From positions 1-23,156 of the forward strand of contig CALPPA020000002.1 in NCBI GenBank assembly GCA_943325355.2: a stretch of DNA of 23,156 nt. The letters are read 5' to 3'. A program made the translations under genes and the position numbers. Source of the DNA: Klebsiella pneumoniae. GTDB taxonomy: Bacteria; Bacteroidota; Bacteroidia; Flavobacteriales; Flavobacteriaceae. Position 1 is the stretch's first letter; each line of letters opens with the position of its first letter. Under the pieces are notes generated by a model. It was not told the DNA's origin. It was given only the letters and a program-made list of their open reading frames with translations, and did not search any database. Shown in pieces: positions 7,507 through 15,207 of this stretch.

Positions 7507-8202
7507 ATGCGATTATTACTCAGTTGTTTTCTTTTCGTATTAGTTCTGCCTGTTTTTTCGCAAGAAAATGCAAGTACAGAAATCGCTCCTAAACTAGATT
7601 CATTGTATAGAGAAGACCAGTTTTATTTTGGATTTACACTTAACACTTTACAAAATAAACCAGTTGGTTTGACCCAAGACAAATTTTCTTCTGGTTTTTC
7701 AGCAGGGTTTCTTAGAGATTTTCCTGTCAACAAGAACAGGACTATTGCCATAGCTCCAGGACTTGGTTTTTCTTACAACAACTACAATCAGAATCTTAAG
7801 ATTGAAGAAATAAATCAACAACCAATTTACACCATTATTAATCCCGAGACTTCATTTAACATAAACCGATTTACTCAATTTCTGGTCGATGTTACCATCG
7901 AATTCAGATGGCGGACATCAACTTATGAAAGTCATAAATTTTGGAGGATTTATGGGGGTTTCAAGATGAGTTATTTGTTGTATGATAAATCAGTTTATGA
8001 AGACGAATTGGGAAAAATAGTGGTTACTAATAATAAAGATTTTAATATATTTCAATATGGAGCGTATCTTTCGGCGGGTTATAATTCGATAAATGTTTAT
8101 GCTTATTATGGTTTAAATTCCTTATTTCAATCAGCAAAAACAAATACAGAATCTATAGATATGAATTCGTTTAATGTTGGGATTATGTTCTACATTTTAT
8201 AG
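7507..8202 (+). CDS. PorT-like outer-membrane beta-barrel protein
   Basis: 231 residues from the ATG at 7507, where a signal peptide begins (RLLLSCFLFVLVLPVFSQ). Earlier in-frame codons lie in the tRNA gene and its terminator. After the signal the protein alternates polar and aromatic beta-strand segments (FYFGFTLNTL, GFSAGFLRDFP, QFLVDVTIEFRWR, FWRIYGGFKMSYLL) and ends in GIMFYIL, a typical C-terminal barrel strand with a terminal hydrophobic residue. This resembles the PorT/outer-membrane beta-barrel family of Bacteroidota. PorT itself is a T9SS component, but this family is broad and I cannot claim that role here. Its last 6 bases overlap the end of the convergent PAP2-like gene. Confidence 0.7.
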   Translation: MRLLLSCFLFVLVLPVFSQENASTEIAPKLDSLYREDQFYFGFTLNTLQNKPVGLTQDKFSSGFSAGFLRDFPVNKNRTIAIAPGLGFSYNNYNQNLKIEEINQQPIYTIINPETSFNINRFTQFLVDVTIEFRWRTSTYESHKFWRIYGGFKMSYLLYDKSVYEDELGKIVVTNNKDFNIFQYGAYLSAGYNSINVYAYYGLNSLFQSAKTNTESIDMNSFNVGIMFYIL

Positions 8203-8802
8203 CCAAAAACCCAGCAAAAGCATTTGTGGAATTATTCCCAAAAGTAAGCCAATCACTAATTCTTTTGGCGTATGTGCTTTCATTTCTAATCTTGATGAAG
8301 CTACAAAACCATTCATAAGAACTAAAAAAGCAATACCATTTATATTTCGGGTTTGATTGTGGATGCTTAATCCTATAAAAAAAATGGTCAAAGCGCTTAT
8401 GGCAACCATATGAAGGCTGGCTTTTATTCTAAAGAACAACAGTATCAAAGCCAACACAGTACTTAACAATCCTCCCAAAAAGAAAAAATGAAATTCTGGA
8501 AAATGGTCTAATGTTATGCTTTTTCGCACCAATAAAATAGTCAAAAAACATTGAATGACCAATGGTATTTTACGTTGCGATATTTCCGAAATCATAATAG
8601 AATCGACTTGGCCAGCGGTACGCAACACAAAAAAAAAGAGAATTGGCAGCAGTATCGTGATAATTACTATTTGGAAAATAGCAAAGTATATCTCAGGATT
8701 TGTATAATAAGAGTCATAGAAAAAAAAGTAAAACAAGGCGGTAAAAACCGGAATGAATATCGGATGAAATATATAGGAAAAAAAGGGTAGGATTTTTTTC
8801 AA
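8197..8802 (-). CDS. PAP2-like integral membrane protein
   Basis: 201 residues, very hydrophobic, with about six membrane helices. Weak traces of the PAP2 phosphatase motifs appear in order: QRKIP (76-80) for the first, SLH (129-131) in place of SGH, and SR-X5-H-X3-E (S170, R171, H177, E181) in place of SR-X5-H-X3-D. The arrangement matches PAP2 lipid phosphatases of the inner membrane, but two of three motifs are altered, so catalysis is uncertain. It starts 12 bases after the rpoN stop codon and is probably co-transcribed with it. The 3' end overlaps the convergent PorT-like gene by 6 bases. An alternative reading is a structural membrane protein derived from this fold. Confidence 0.6.
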   Translation of the reverse strand: MKKILPFFSYIFHPIFIPVFTALFYFFFYDSYYTNPEIYFAIFQIVIITILLPILFFFVLRTAGQVDSIMISEISQRKIPLVIQCFLTILLVRKSITLDHFPEFHFFFLGGLLSTVLALILLFFRIKASLHMVAISALTIFFIGLSIHNQTRNINGIAFLVLMNGFVASSRLEMKAHTPKELVIGLLLGIIPQMLLLGFWL

Positions 8803-8814
8803 AATGATAAATTG

Positions 8815-10290
8815 TTATATTTTCTTCCTCATTCTCGCCACAGGAATATCTAATTGTTCTCGATACTTAGCAATGGTTCGTCTTGCAATTGGGTAGCCTT
8901 TTTCCAAAAGAATTTCTGCTAATTGATCGTCTGGAAGCGGTTTTTGTTTGTCCTCATCCTCAATCACATTTTGAAGAATTTTCTTGATTTCTAGTGTTGA
9001 AACATCTTCACCTTGGTCATTTTTCATTGCTTCGGAGAAGAATTCTTTGATTAGTTTTGTTCCATAAGGAGTTTCCACATATTTGCTATTGGCTACACGA
9101 GAAATGGTCGAAATATCAAGTCCAACTAAGTCGGCAATGTCTTTCAGAATCATCGGTTTTAGCTTGGTTTCATCGCCCTCAAGGAAGTATTCTTGTTGGT
9201 AATGCATAATGGCATTCATCGTCACATAAAGCGTTTCTTGGCGTTGTTTGATAGCGTCGATAAACCATTTAGCCGAATCCAACTTTTGTTTAATAAACTG
9301 AACTGCATCTTTCTGCGCATTCGATTTATCTCGGGAACTTTTATAGGTTTGCATCATTTCCTGATAATCTTTGGACACGTGTAAAGAAGGTGCATTTCTT
9401 CCGTTTAGGGTCAAAACTAATTCGTCGTCCACAATTCTAATGGCAAAATCTGGAACAACGTGTTCCGTAATTTTGTTGCTCCCTGTAAAGGAACCGCCTG
9501 GTTTTGGGTTTAGTTTTTCTATTTCGTGAATGGCGGTTTTGAGTTGCTCATTCGATACAGCATATTTCTGTAACAGTTTGTCGTAATGTTTTTTGGTAAA
9601 AGCATCAAACTGGTTTTCGATAATATCGATTGCCAAAGCCACATATTCAGTAGGAGTTTTGTGTTTTAATTGCAACAATAAACATTCTTGCAAATCGCGT
9701 GCTCCAACACCCGAAGGTTCCAATTCGTGTATGATGTGCAACATTCTCTCGACCGTTTTTTCATCAGTATAAATGCCCTGGGTAAACGCCATATCGTCAA
9801 CCATATCTGGAATACTTCGTCGGATATAACCCATATCGTCGATACTTCCCACGAGGAATTCTGCAATTTCCCGCTCGGAATCATTCAATATAAAAGTATT
9901 CAATTGATTTATTAAATCTTGGTGAAAACTGATTGGTGCAACCAGTGGTGACTCGCGTTCTTCGTCGTCATCACTATAATTATTGGCCTGAGTTTTATAA
10001 TCTGGAGTTTCGTCGCTGCTTAAATATTCGTCAATGTTAATGTCGCTAGTGTCTTCACTTTCATTATCGTCATAGTCGTCGAATTCGTCATTGGCATCAT
10101 CATTGTCGAATTCGTCTTTATCGTAAATTTCTTCTTCTTCACTTCCTGTTTCCAAGGCTGGATTTTCATTCATTTCTTCCATCAAACGTTGTTCGAAAGC
10201 TTGCGTAGGCAATTGAATTAACTTCATCAACTGGATTTGTTGTGGAGATAATTTCTGGGATAGTTTAAGATTTAGAAATTGCTTAAGCAT
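8815..10290 (-). CDS. rpoN: RNA polymerase sigma-54 factor
   Basis: 491 residues. Region I is typical (MLKQFLNLKLSQKLSPQQIQ, with Q-rich helices ending in MNENPALE). Region II is a long acidic stretch, about residues 50-110, rich in D and E, as in other Bacteroidota RpoN. The core-binding and helix-turn-helix parts follow. The RpoN box ARRTIAKYRE lies at 469-478, reading the -24 promoter element. The protein directs RNA polymerase to -24/-12 promoters and needs an enhancer-binding ATPase, none of which is encoded here. It lies 84 bases downstream of asnS on the same strand, across a repeat-rich spacer, and is followed at 12 bases by the PAP2-like gene. I see no clear own promoter, so read-through from asnS is possible. 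Confidence 0.96.
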   Translation of the reverse strand: MLKQFLNLKLSQKLSPQQIQLMKLIQLPTQAFEQRLMEEMNENPALETGSEEEEIYDKDEFDNDDANDEFDDYDDNESEDTSDINIDEYLSSDETPDYKTQANNYSDDDEERESPLVAPISFHQDLINQLNTFILNDSEREIAEFLVGSIDDMGYIRRSIPDMVDDMAFTQGIYTDEKTVERMLHIIHELEPSGVGARDLQECLLLQLKHKTPTEYVALAIDIIENQFDAFTKKHYDKLLQKYAVSNEQLKTAIHEIEKLNPKPGGSFTGSNKITEHVVPDFAIRIVDDELVLTLNGRNAPSLHVSKDYQEMMQTYKSSRDKSNAQKDAVQFIKQKLDSAKWFIDAIKQRQETLYVTMNAIMHYQQEYFLEGDETKLKPMILKDIADLVGLDISTISRVANSKYVETPYGTKLIKEFFSEAMKNDQGEDVSTLEIKKILQNVIEDEDKQKPLPDDQLAEILLEKGYPIARRTIAKYREQLDIPVARMRKKI

Positions 10291-10294
10291 ATGT

Positions 10295-10362
10295 TTATTT
10301 GGTTATGCGGTTATCTGGTTATGCGGTTATTCAATACAAATAACCAAATTCACAAATAACCG
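10295..10362. repeat. Tandem and inverted GGTTAT repeats between asnS and rpoN
   Basis: Two 16-base units (TGGTTATGCGGTTATC at 10300-10315, then the same with a final T at 10316-10331) stand in tandem. ATTTGGTTAT (10297-10306) has a perfect 10-base inverted copy ATAACCAAAT (10340-10349), and another ATAACC follows at 10357. The block fills nearly the whole spacer and forms part of the rpoN leader. Its role is unknown. Confidence 0.75.
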
Positions 10363-10374
10363 AATCCACTATAA

Positions 10375-11811
10375 TTAAAATTCTGCATTCATAGGCGTTC
10401 TCGGAAAAGGAATTACGTCACGAATATTTGTCATTCCAGTTACAAAAAGCACTAATCTTTCGAATCCAAGACCAAAACCAGAGTGAACTGCGCTACCAAA
10501 TCTTCTAGTATCAAGATACCACCATAATTCTTCTTCGTCAATTCCAAGGGCTTTCATTTTTTCTACCAAAACATCTAAACGTTCTTCTCTTTGTGAGCCT
10601 CCTACAATTTCTCCAATTCCTGGGAAAAGAATATCCATTGCACGAACCGTTTTTCCGTCTTCGTTCAAACGCATATAAAACGCCTTGATATTCGCTGGAT
10701 AATCAAACAAGATTACTGGACATTTAAAATGTTTTTCAACCAAATAACGTTCGTGTTCCGATTGTAAATCAGCGCCCCATTCGTTGATGATGTAATTGAA
10801 TTTTTTCTTTTTGTTTGGAGTACAATCTCTCAAAATGTCAATCGCTTCAGTATATGAAACGCGTTTGAAGTTATTTTCTAAAACAAAATTTAGTTTTTCA
10901 AGCAACCCCATTTCGCTTCTTTCGGCTTGTGGTTTCGATTTTTCTTCGTCTAATAAACGTCCTTCCAAGAATTTTAAATCCTCTGGACATTTTTCCAATG
11001 TGTATTTGATTACATATCGAATAAAATCTTCGGCCAAATCCATATTGTCGTTTAAATCATTGAAAGCTACTTCGGGTTCAATCATCCAAAATTCAGCCAA
11101 ATGGCGCGAAGTGTTCGAGTTCTCGGCTCTAAATGTGGGTCCAAAAGTATAAATTTGACCCAAAGCCATCGCAAAAGTTTCGCCTTCTAATTGACCGGAA
11201 ACGGTTAAATTTGTTTCTTTCCCGAAAAAATCTTCCTTATAATTTACTTTTCCGTCTTCGGTTCTTGGTGTGTTGTCGAAAGGCAAAGCGGTTACTTTAA
11301 ACATTTCGCCAGCACCCTCAGCATCCGATCCCGTGATGATTGGAGTGTTGACATACACAAAACCTTTTTGTTGAAAATAGCTGTGAACAGCGTACGACAG
11401 TACCGAACGAACGCGCATAATAGCACCAAACATATTGGTTCGAACTCTTAAATGTGCATTTTCACGCAAGAAATCTAGACTTGGTTTATTTTTAGGTTGT
11501 ATTGGGAATTTCTCTGCATCTGAATCACCAAGGATTTCGAGTTTATCGACTTTGATTTCATATTTCTGTCCAGCTCCTTGACTTTCTATCAAGTTTCCAG
11601 TAACAGAAATTGCGGCTCCCGTTGTAATTCTTTTTAACGTTTCGTCGGGTGTGTTTTCAAAATCGACGACACATTGTATATTATTAATAGTTGAACCGTC
11701 GTTCAACGCGATAAATTGATTGTTTCTAAAAGTTCGAACCCAACCTTTTGCATTTATTGATTGAAGTGTAGTTGTACTGTTTAGCAAGTCTTTAACTCTT
11801 GTATGTTTCAT
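10375..11811 (-). CDS. asnS: Asparaginyl-tRNA synthetase
   Basis: 478 residues from the ATG at 11811, the normal length. An in-frame ATG at 11859 is rejected because it would overlap the -7 promoter box. An N-terminal OB-fold anticodon-binding domain ([17 protein letters not shown]) is followed by a class II catalytic core. Motif 1 region: [21 protein letters not shown]. Motif 2: [21 protein letters not shown]. Motif 3: [27 protein letters not shown], which ends in the typical AsnRS C-terminus. The enzyme charges tRNA-Asn in the cytoplasm. It heads a same-strand cluster with rpoN and the PAP2-like gene. Confidence 0.97.
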   Translation of the reverse strand: MKHTRVKDLLNSTTTLQSINAKGWVRTFRNNQFIALNDGSTINNIQCVVDFENTPDETLKRITTGAAISVTGNLIESQGAGQKYEIKVDKLEILGDSDAEKFPIQPKNKPSLDFLRENAHLRVRTNMFGAIMRVRSVLSYAVHSYFQQKGFVYVNTPIITGSDAEGAGEMFKVTALPFDNTPRTEDGKVNYKEDFFGKETNLTVSGQLEGETFAMALGQIYTFGPTFRAENSNTSRHLAEFWMIEPEVAFNDLNDNMDLAEDFIRYVIKYTLEKCPEDLKFLEGRLLDEEKSKPQAERSEMGLLEKLNFVLENNFKRVSYTEAIDILRDCTPNKKKKFNYIINEWGADLQSEHERYLVEKHFKCPVILFDYPANIKAFYMRLNEDGKTVRAMDILFPGIGEIVGGSQREERLDVLVEKMKALGIDEEELWWYLDTRRFGSAVHSGFGLGFERLVLFVTGMTNIRDVIPFPRTPMNAEF

Positions 11812-11856
11812 CTTAATTGTAGAATTGATAGTATAAATTGTATTATAATTGAACTG

Positions 11857-11864
11857 CAAATATA
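11857..11864 (-). promoter_or_regulatory. Candidate -7 promoter element of asnS
   Basis: On the minus strand this reads TATATTTG followed by C, an exact TAnnTTTG match, about 45 bases before the ATG at 11811. A TTTT at 11882-11879 could be the -33 element, at a short spacing. Confidence 0.5.
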
Positions 11865-11883
11865 ATTGATTTGTTTGGAAAAG

Positions 11884-11983
11884 CCATTGGTAGAAATGGT
11901 CTAATCAGGAGCTATTTCCCGCTATTCGCTATATCCACGCCCAAAAGCGTGGGATGCCGCTGCTATCGGGGCTAAGCCAATGG
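11884..11983. repeat. Intergenic element with nested inverted repeats
   Basis: The outer arms CCATTGG (11884-11890) and CCAATGG (11977-11983) are perfect inverted repeats. Inside, CCACGC (11935-11940) and GCGTGG (11947-11952) form a hairpin with a 6-nt loop. Between them lie CAGGAGCTATTTCCCGC (from 11906) and CCGCTGCTATCGGGGCTA (to 11975), which can also pair partly (AGC..CCCG with CGGGGCT). It is much more GC-rich than its surroundings. The pattern resembles an interspersed repeat I remember from other Flavobacterium genomes, which I cannot verify here. No ORF is present. Confidence 0.65.
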
Positions 11984-12036
11984 AGATATTTAGGAATTTT
12001 CAGAACAATTGGGTCTTAAAAATGGTTTACCAAAAG

Positions 12037-12534
12037 TTAAAGAGATTTTAACAGTAGATGAGTTATTAGGTCTCCGTTCAGAGTCACAATGTAGAGATTC
12101 CCATATGTCGTATCTTCAATAGCAGCATAAACATTTTGGTTTATCAGTTTGTTTATAAAATCGGAAATGGTATTGCTGTGACCAACGACCAAAATTGTTT
12201 TTCCTAAATTATCGGTTTTAAATTTATCGAAGTCAAGGCTTTTAGCGTCATAAAGAGTAATATCTAATTTTTTATTTTCAGCTGTTGGCGCAGCAGTTTG
12301 CTGGGTTCTCTTAAAATCGGTACTATAAATAGCATCAAAAGTAGTTTCTGAAAATATTTTACCCCAATGTGCAGCTCGTTCCAAACCAACGCTTGATAAA
12401 TCGGGATTCTTGGAACTATCTATTTTTTCAGCGTGCCGGATAAAATAAATAGTTGTCGTTTTGTGCTGCGCAAAAGACAATTGAACTACTAGTAAAAGAA
12501 ATAAAAAATTATTTTTCATCTGGTTTTTCATCAT
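12037..12534 (-). CDS. Exported histidine phosphatase (phosphoglycerate mutase-like) family protein
   Basis: 165 residues. A signal peptide (KNNFLFLLLVVQLSFAQ) suggests periplasmic or secreted localisation. The catalytic RHAEK motif follows closely (YFIRHAEK), then STDFKRTQQT with the second arginine, and VVGHSNT supplies the second catalytic histidine. The size is close to the small SixA-like branch, which dephosphorylates small phosphoesters or phosphohistidine; the substrate here is unknown. The ATG at 12534 is the longest start. The ATG at 12519 would give a more compact signal peptide and is equally possible. The gene lies 66 bases after the RND exporter on the same strand, with no terminator between, so co-transcription is likely. 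Confidence 0.82.
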   Translation of the reverse strand: MMKNQMKNNFLFLLLVVQLSFAQHKTTTIYFIRHAEKIDSSKNPDLSSVGLERAAHWGKIFSETTFDAIYSTDFKRTQQTAAPTAENKKLDITLYDAKSLDFDKFKTDNLGKTILVVGHSNTISDFINKLINQNVYAAIEDTTYGNLYIVTLNGDLITHLLLKSL

Positions 12535-12600
12535 AATAAATGGGTTTGTTAATCTTTAAAAAATTAATTTCCCTTCTGTCTTCCAAAGATTGTTAAGTAA

Positions 12601-15024
12601 CTAATTCTTTTTTTTGTTTTCTAAATTATCAATTTCTTCATCGCTAGGTTCGGTGATGTCAAGTTTGGGTTCGATGAATTCCTGCTCGTTAGCCAATGTT
12701 TTGTTCAAAGTTAAAACCAAAGCGGGTAGTAACATTAAATTTGACAACATTCCGAACAATAAAGTCAATGAAATCAATCCACCAAGGGCAATTGTCCCAC
12801 CAAAACTAGATAACATAAACACCGAAAACCCAAAGAATAATACGATGGAAGTATAAAACATACTCAGCCCAGCATCGGCAAAAGTGGCATAAACGGACTT
12901 GCGGATTTTCCAGTTGTTTTTCTTTAATTCGACCCGGTATTGCGCCAGAAATCGAACTGTATCATCAACCGAAAGTCCAAATGCGATTCCGAAAACCAAT
13001 ATTGTTGATGGCTTCAGCGGAATGTTAAAAAAGCCCATAATTCCTGCCGTAAGCAATAGCGGCAAAAGATTCGGCATAATTGAGACCAAAATCATTTTAA
13101 ACGAACGGAACATAAAACCTATTAAAAGGGCTGTCAAGAAAAAAGCAAAAATCAATGACGAAAGTAAATTATCGAGCAAATAGCCTGTCCCTTTTTGGAA
13201 AACCAATGCTTTTCCGCTAATAGTCACGTTATACCGATCTGGAGGGAAAAGTTTGTCAGCTTTTTTACGGATTTCAGCTTCAATTTTGGGAATCACATCA
13301 CCGTTTTCATCTCGCATAAAAGTAGTGATTCGGGTATATTGTCCCGTTGAATCAACATAGCTTTTCATAAGATTATCTTTCGAGTTCTTTGTTGCATTTT
13401 TGGCATACGACAAAATAAAAGATTCCTCCTGAGAAGTAGGCAATTCGTAATAATCCGGGTTTCCGTTGTAATAGGCTTGTTTGGAATATTTGACCAAATT
13501 AACAATCGATATGGGTTTTGACAATTCTGGAATTTCGTCAATAGTTTCCTCGAGTTCTTCCATTCGCTTAAGCGTGGAGAGTTTCATAACTCCCTTTTTG
13601 CGTTTGGTGTCAATCATAATTTCTAACGGCATAACGCCATCAAATTCTTTTTCGAAGAAAACGATGTCTTGGAAAAAGGCTTCTTTTTTAGGCATATCTT
13701 CTATTAAGCTGCCTGAAATACGCATTTTGTAAATTCCTATTATACTGATGACAAGAAGCAAAATAGCTACAACATATATTGTAAATCGGTTTTCTTTTAC
13801 GTTTCGAAGAATCCAGCCCATAAAAGTTTTTATATAGCCTCGGTCAAGGTGCTCAATGTGGCGGTCTTTTGGTGGTGGAATATAACTGTGAAAAATAGGA
13901 ATTATAATGATGCACAAAAAGAAAAGCGCCATAATATTTATGGAAGTTACCAATCCAAATTCTAATAACAATTGATTGTTTGAAGCCACGAAAGTAGCAA
14001 AACCAATGGCTGTGGTAAGGTTTGTCAAAAGGGTTGCCATTCCTACCTTAGTGGTAACTCGTTGAAGTGCTTTGGCTTTATTCCGGTGAACTTTGTATTC
14101 TTGATGGTATTTATTGGTTAGAAAAATACAATTTGGAATTCCAATTACAATAATTAAAGAAGGAACTAAGGCAGTTAGAACGGTGATTTCGTAATTTAAT
14201 AATCCCAAGAAACCAAACGACCACATTACACCAATAATTACAATAATCATAGAAATTATAGTAGCTCTAAAACTTCTAAAAAAGAAAAAGAAAAGCAACG
14301 ACGTTACTAATAATGATGCCCCGATGAAGATGCTTATTTCGTCGATAATGGTCTGTGCGTTAAGTGTTCTAATGTAAGGCATTCCAGAAACTCGCAAATC
14401 GATGTTGGTTTCTTTTTCGAAAGCTTCCACTGCGGGAACTAATTTGTTTAGAATAAAATCTTTTCGAGCTGGAGTGTTTACAATTTTTTTGTCTAAGTAG
14501 ACAGCAGAACGGATGCTTCCTGATCTTTTGTTGAACAACAATCCTTCGTAAAAAGGCAAATCATTGAAAAGTTCGTTTTTTATTTTTTCGAGATAGGCTT
14601 TGTCGGTAGTTTTACTTTGGTCAACAAAGGAAACCAATTCGAATTTTTTGAGCGAATCGTTTTTTTGTAATTTCTTTAGGTTGTTTATGGAGATAACAAG
14701 ATCAATCGCGTTGTCTTCTTTTAGGGTGTTCATTAATTTAGCCCAAGCAGCATAAGCTTTTGGAGTGAAAAATGTTTTGTCTTTTACGCCAATGATAACC
14801 AAATTTCCTTCTTCGCCAAATTTGTTTAAAAAGGCATTATACTCTACATTGACAATATCGTCGTCTGGGAGCATATTGGCTTCTGTTTGGGTAAAATGGA
14901 TATTTTTCCATTGCAGAGCCAATAAAATGGTTATCGCTGCAATAATCGATATCATTAAAATTCTATTTCGAAGGACTATGCGGGCAAATAAAGACCAAAA
15001 TCCTAAACTAAACCACTTGACCAT
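12601..15024 (-). CDS. RND/MMPL-family exporter
   Basis: 807 residues from the ATG at 15024; a TTG-started extension to 15045 would overlap the promoter box. Two homologous halves each contain one N-terminal helix, a large periplasmic domain and a group of helices. In the first half, helix 1 is about residues 22-38 and the helix bundle about 230-400. In the second, helix 7 begins with FTIYVVAILLLVISIIG and the bundle ends near LMLLPALVLTL. FGLSVDDTVRFL carries the acidic pair expected for proton relay in this superfamily. The protein is a proton-driven inner-membrane exporter of lipid-like or hydrophobic substrates. No membrane-fusion or outer-membrane partner is adjacent, which fits the MMPL-like rather than the tripartite HAE1 type. 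Its substrate is unknown. A divergent antiporter gene starts 183 bases away. Confidence 0.85.
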   Translation of the reverse strand: MVKWFSLGFWSLFARIVLRNRILMISIIAAITILLALQWKNIHFTQTEANMLPDDDIVNVEYNAFLNKFGEEGNLVIIGVKDKTFFTPKAYAAWAKLMNTLKEDNAIDLVISINNLKKLQKNDSLKKFELVSFVDQSKTTDKAYLEKIKNELFNDLPFYEGLLFNKRSGSIRSAVYLDKKIVNTPARKDFILNKLVPAVEAFEKETNIDLRVSGMPYIRTLNAQTIIDEISIFIGASLLVTSLLFFFFFRSFRATIISMIIVIIGVMWSFGFLGLLNYEITVLTALVPSLIIVIGIPNCIFLTNKYHQEYKVHRNKAKALQRVTTKVGMATLLTNLTTAIGFATFVASNNQLLLEFGLVTSINIMALFFLCIIIIPIFHSYIPPPKDRHIEHLDRGYIKTFMGWILRNVKENRFTIYVVAILLLVISIIGIYKMRISGSLIEDMPKKEAFFQDIVFFEKEFDGVMPLEIMIDTKRKKGVMKLSTLKRMEELEETIDEIPELSKPISIVNLVKYSKQAYYNGNPDYYELPTSQEESFILSYAKNATKNSKDNLMKSYVDSTGQYTRITTFMRDENGDVIPKIEAEIRKKADKLFPPDRYNVTISGKALVFQKGTGYLLDNLLSSLIFAFFLTALLIGFMFRSFKMILVSIMPNLLPLLLTAGIMGFFNIPLKPSTILVFGIAFGLSVDDTVRFLAQYRVELKKNNWKIRKSVYATFADAGLSMFYTSIVLFFGFSVFMLSSFGGTIALGGLISLTLLFGMLSNLMLLPALVLTLNKTLANEQEFIEPKLDITEPSDEEIDNLENKKKN

Positions 15025-15042
15025 ATCAATTTTTAGATGTAA

Positions 15043-15050
15043 CAAAGGTA
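15043..15050 (-). promoter_or_regulatory. Candidate -7 promoter element of the RND exporter gene
   Basis: On the minus strand this reads TACCTTTG, an exact TAnnTTTG match, ending 18 bases before the ATG at 15024. A TTTC about 14 bases upstream is a possible but short-spaced -33 element. This position decides the start codon. Confidence 0.55.
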
Positions 15051-15158
15051 GTTAAAACGACCCTGAAATATTCGCTCTAAATGAACCTTTTTGTTTCTTT
15101 AATTTTTGTTTCTACGATTTTAATTTTACAATAACATAATTTTATGGGATGTAATTTA

Positions 15159-15166
15159 TATATTTG
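15159..15166 (+). promoter_or_regulatory. Candidate -7 promoter element of the antiporter gene
   Basis: TATATTTG matches TAnnTTTG exactly, 41 bases before the ATG at 15208. A weaker CATCTTTG at 15174-15181 is an alternative. No good -33 box is visible for either. Confidence 0.4.
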
Positions 15167-15207
15167 GATTTCTCATCTTTGCACAAAAATTATTGAAGCA
15201 GTAACTT

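Noticed and set aside
8815..10290. Search for a sigma-54 promoter (TGGCAC-N5-TTGCA) near rpoN or elsewhere
   Set aside because: I saw no convincing match by eye. Only a systematic scan could exclude a degenerate one.
10796..11152. 118-codon plus-strand ORF opposite asnS
   Set aside because: It is a shadow of the asnS catalytic region, with no family resemblance or promoter.
15025..15045. TTG start at 15045 for the RND exporter
   Set aside because: The TTG is part of the -7 promoter box TACCTTTG on the minus strand; the ATG at 15024 is a normal start just downstream.
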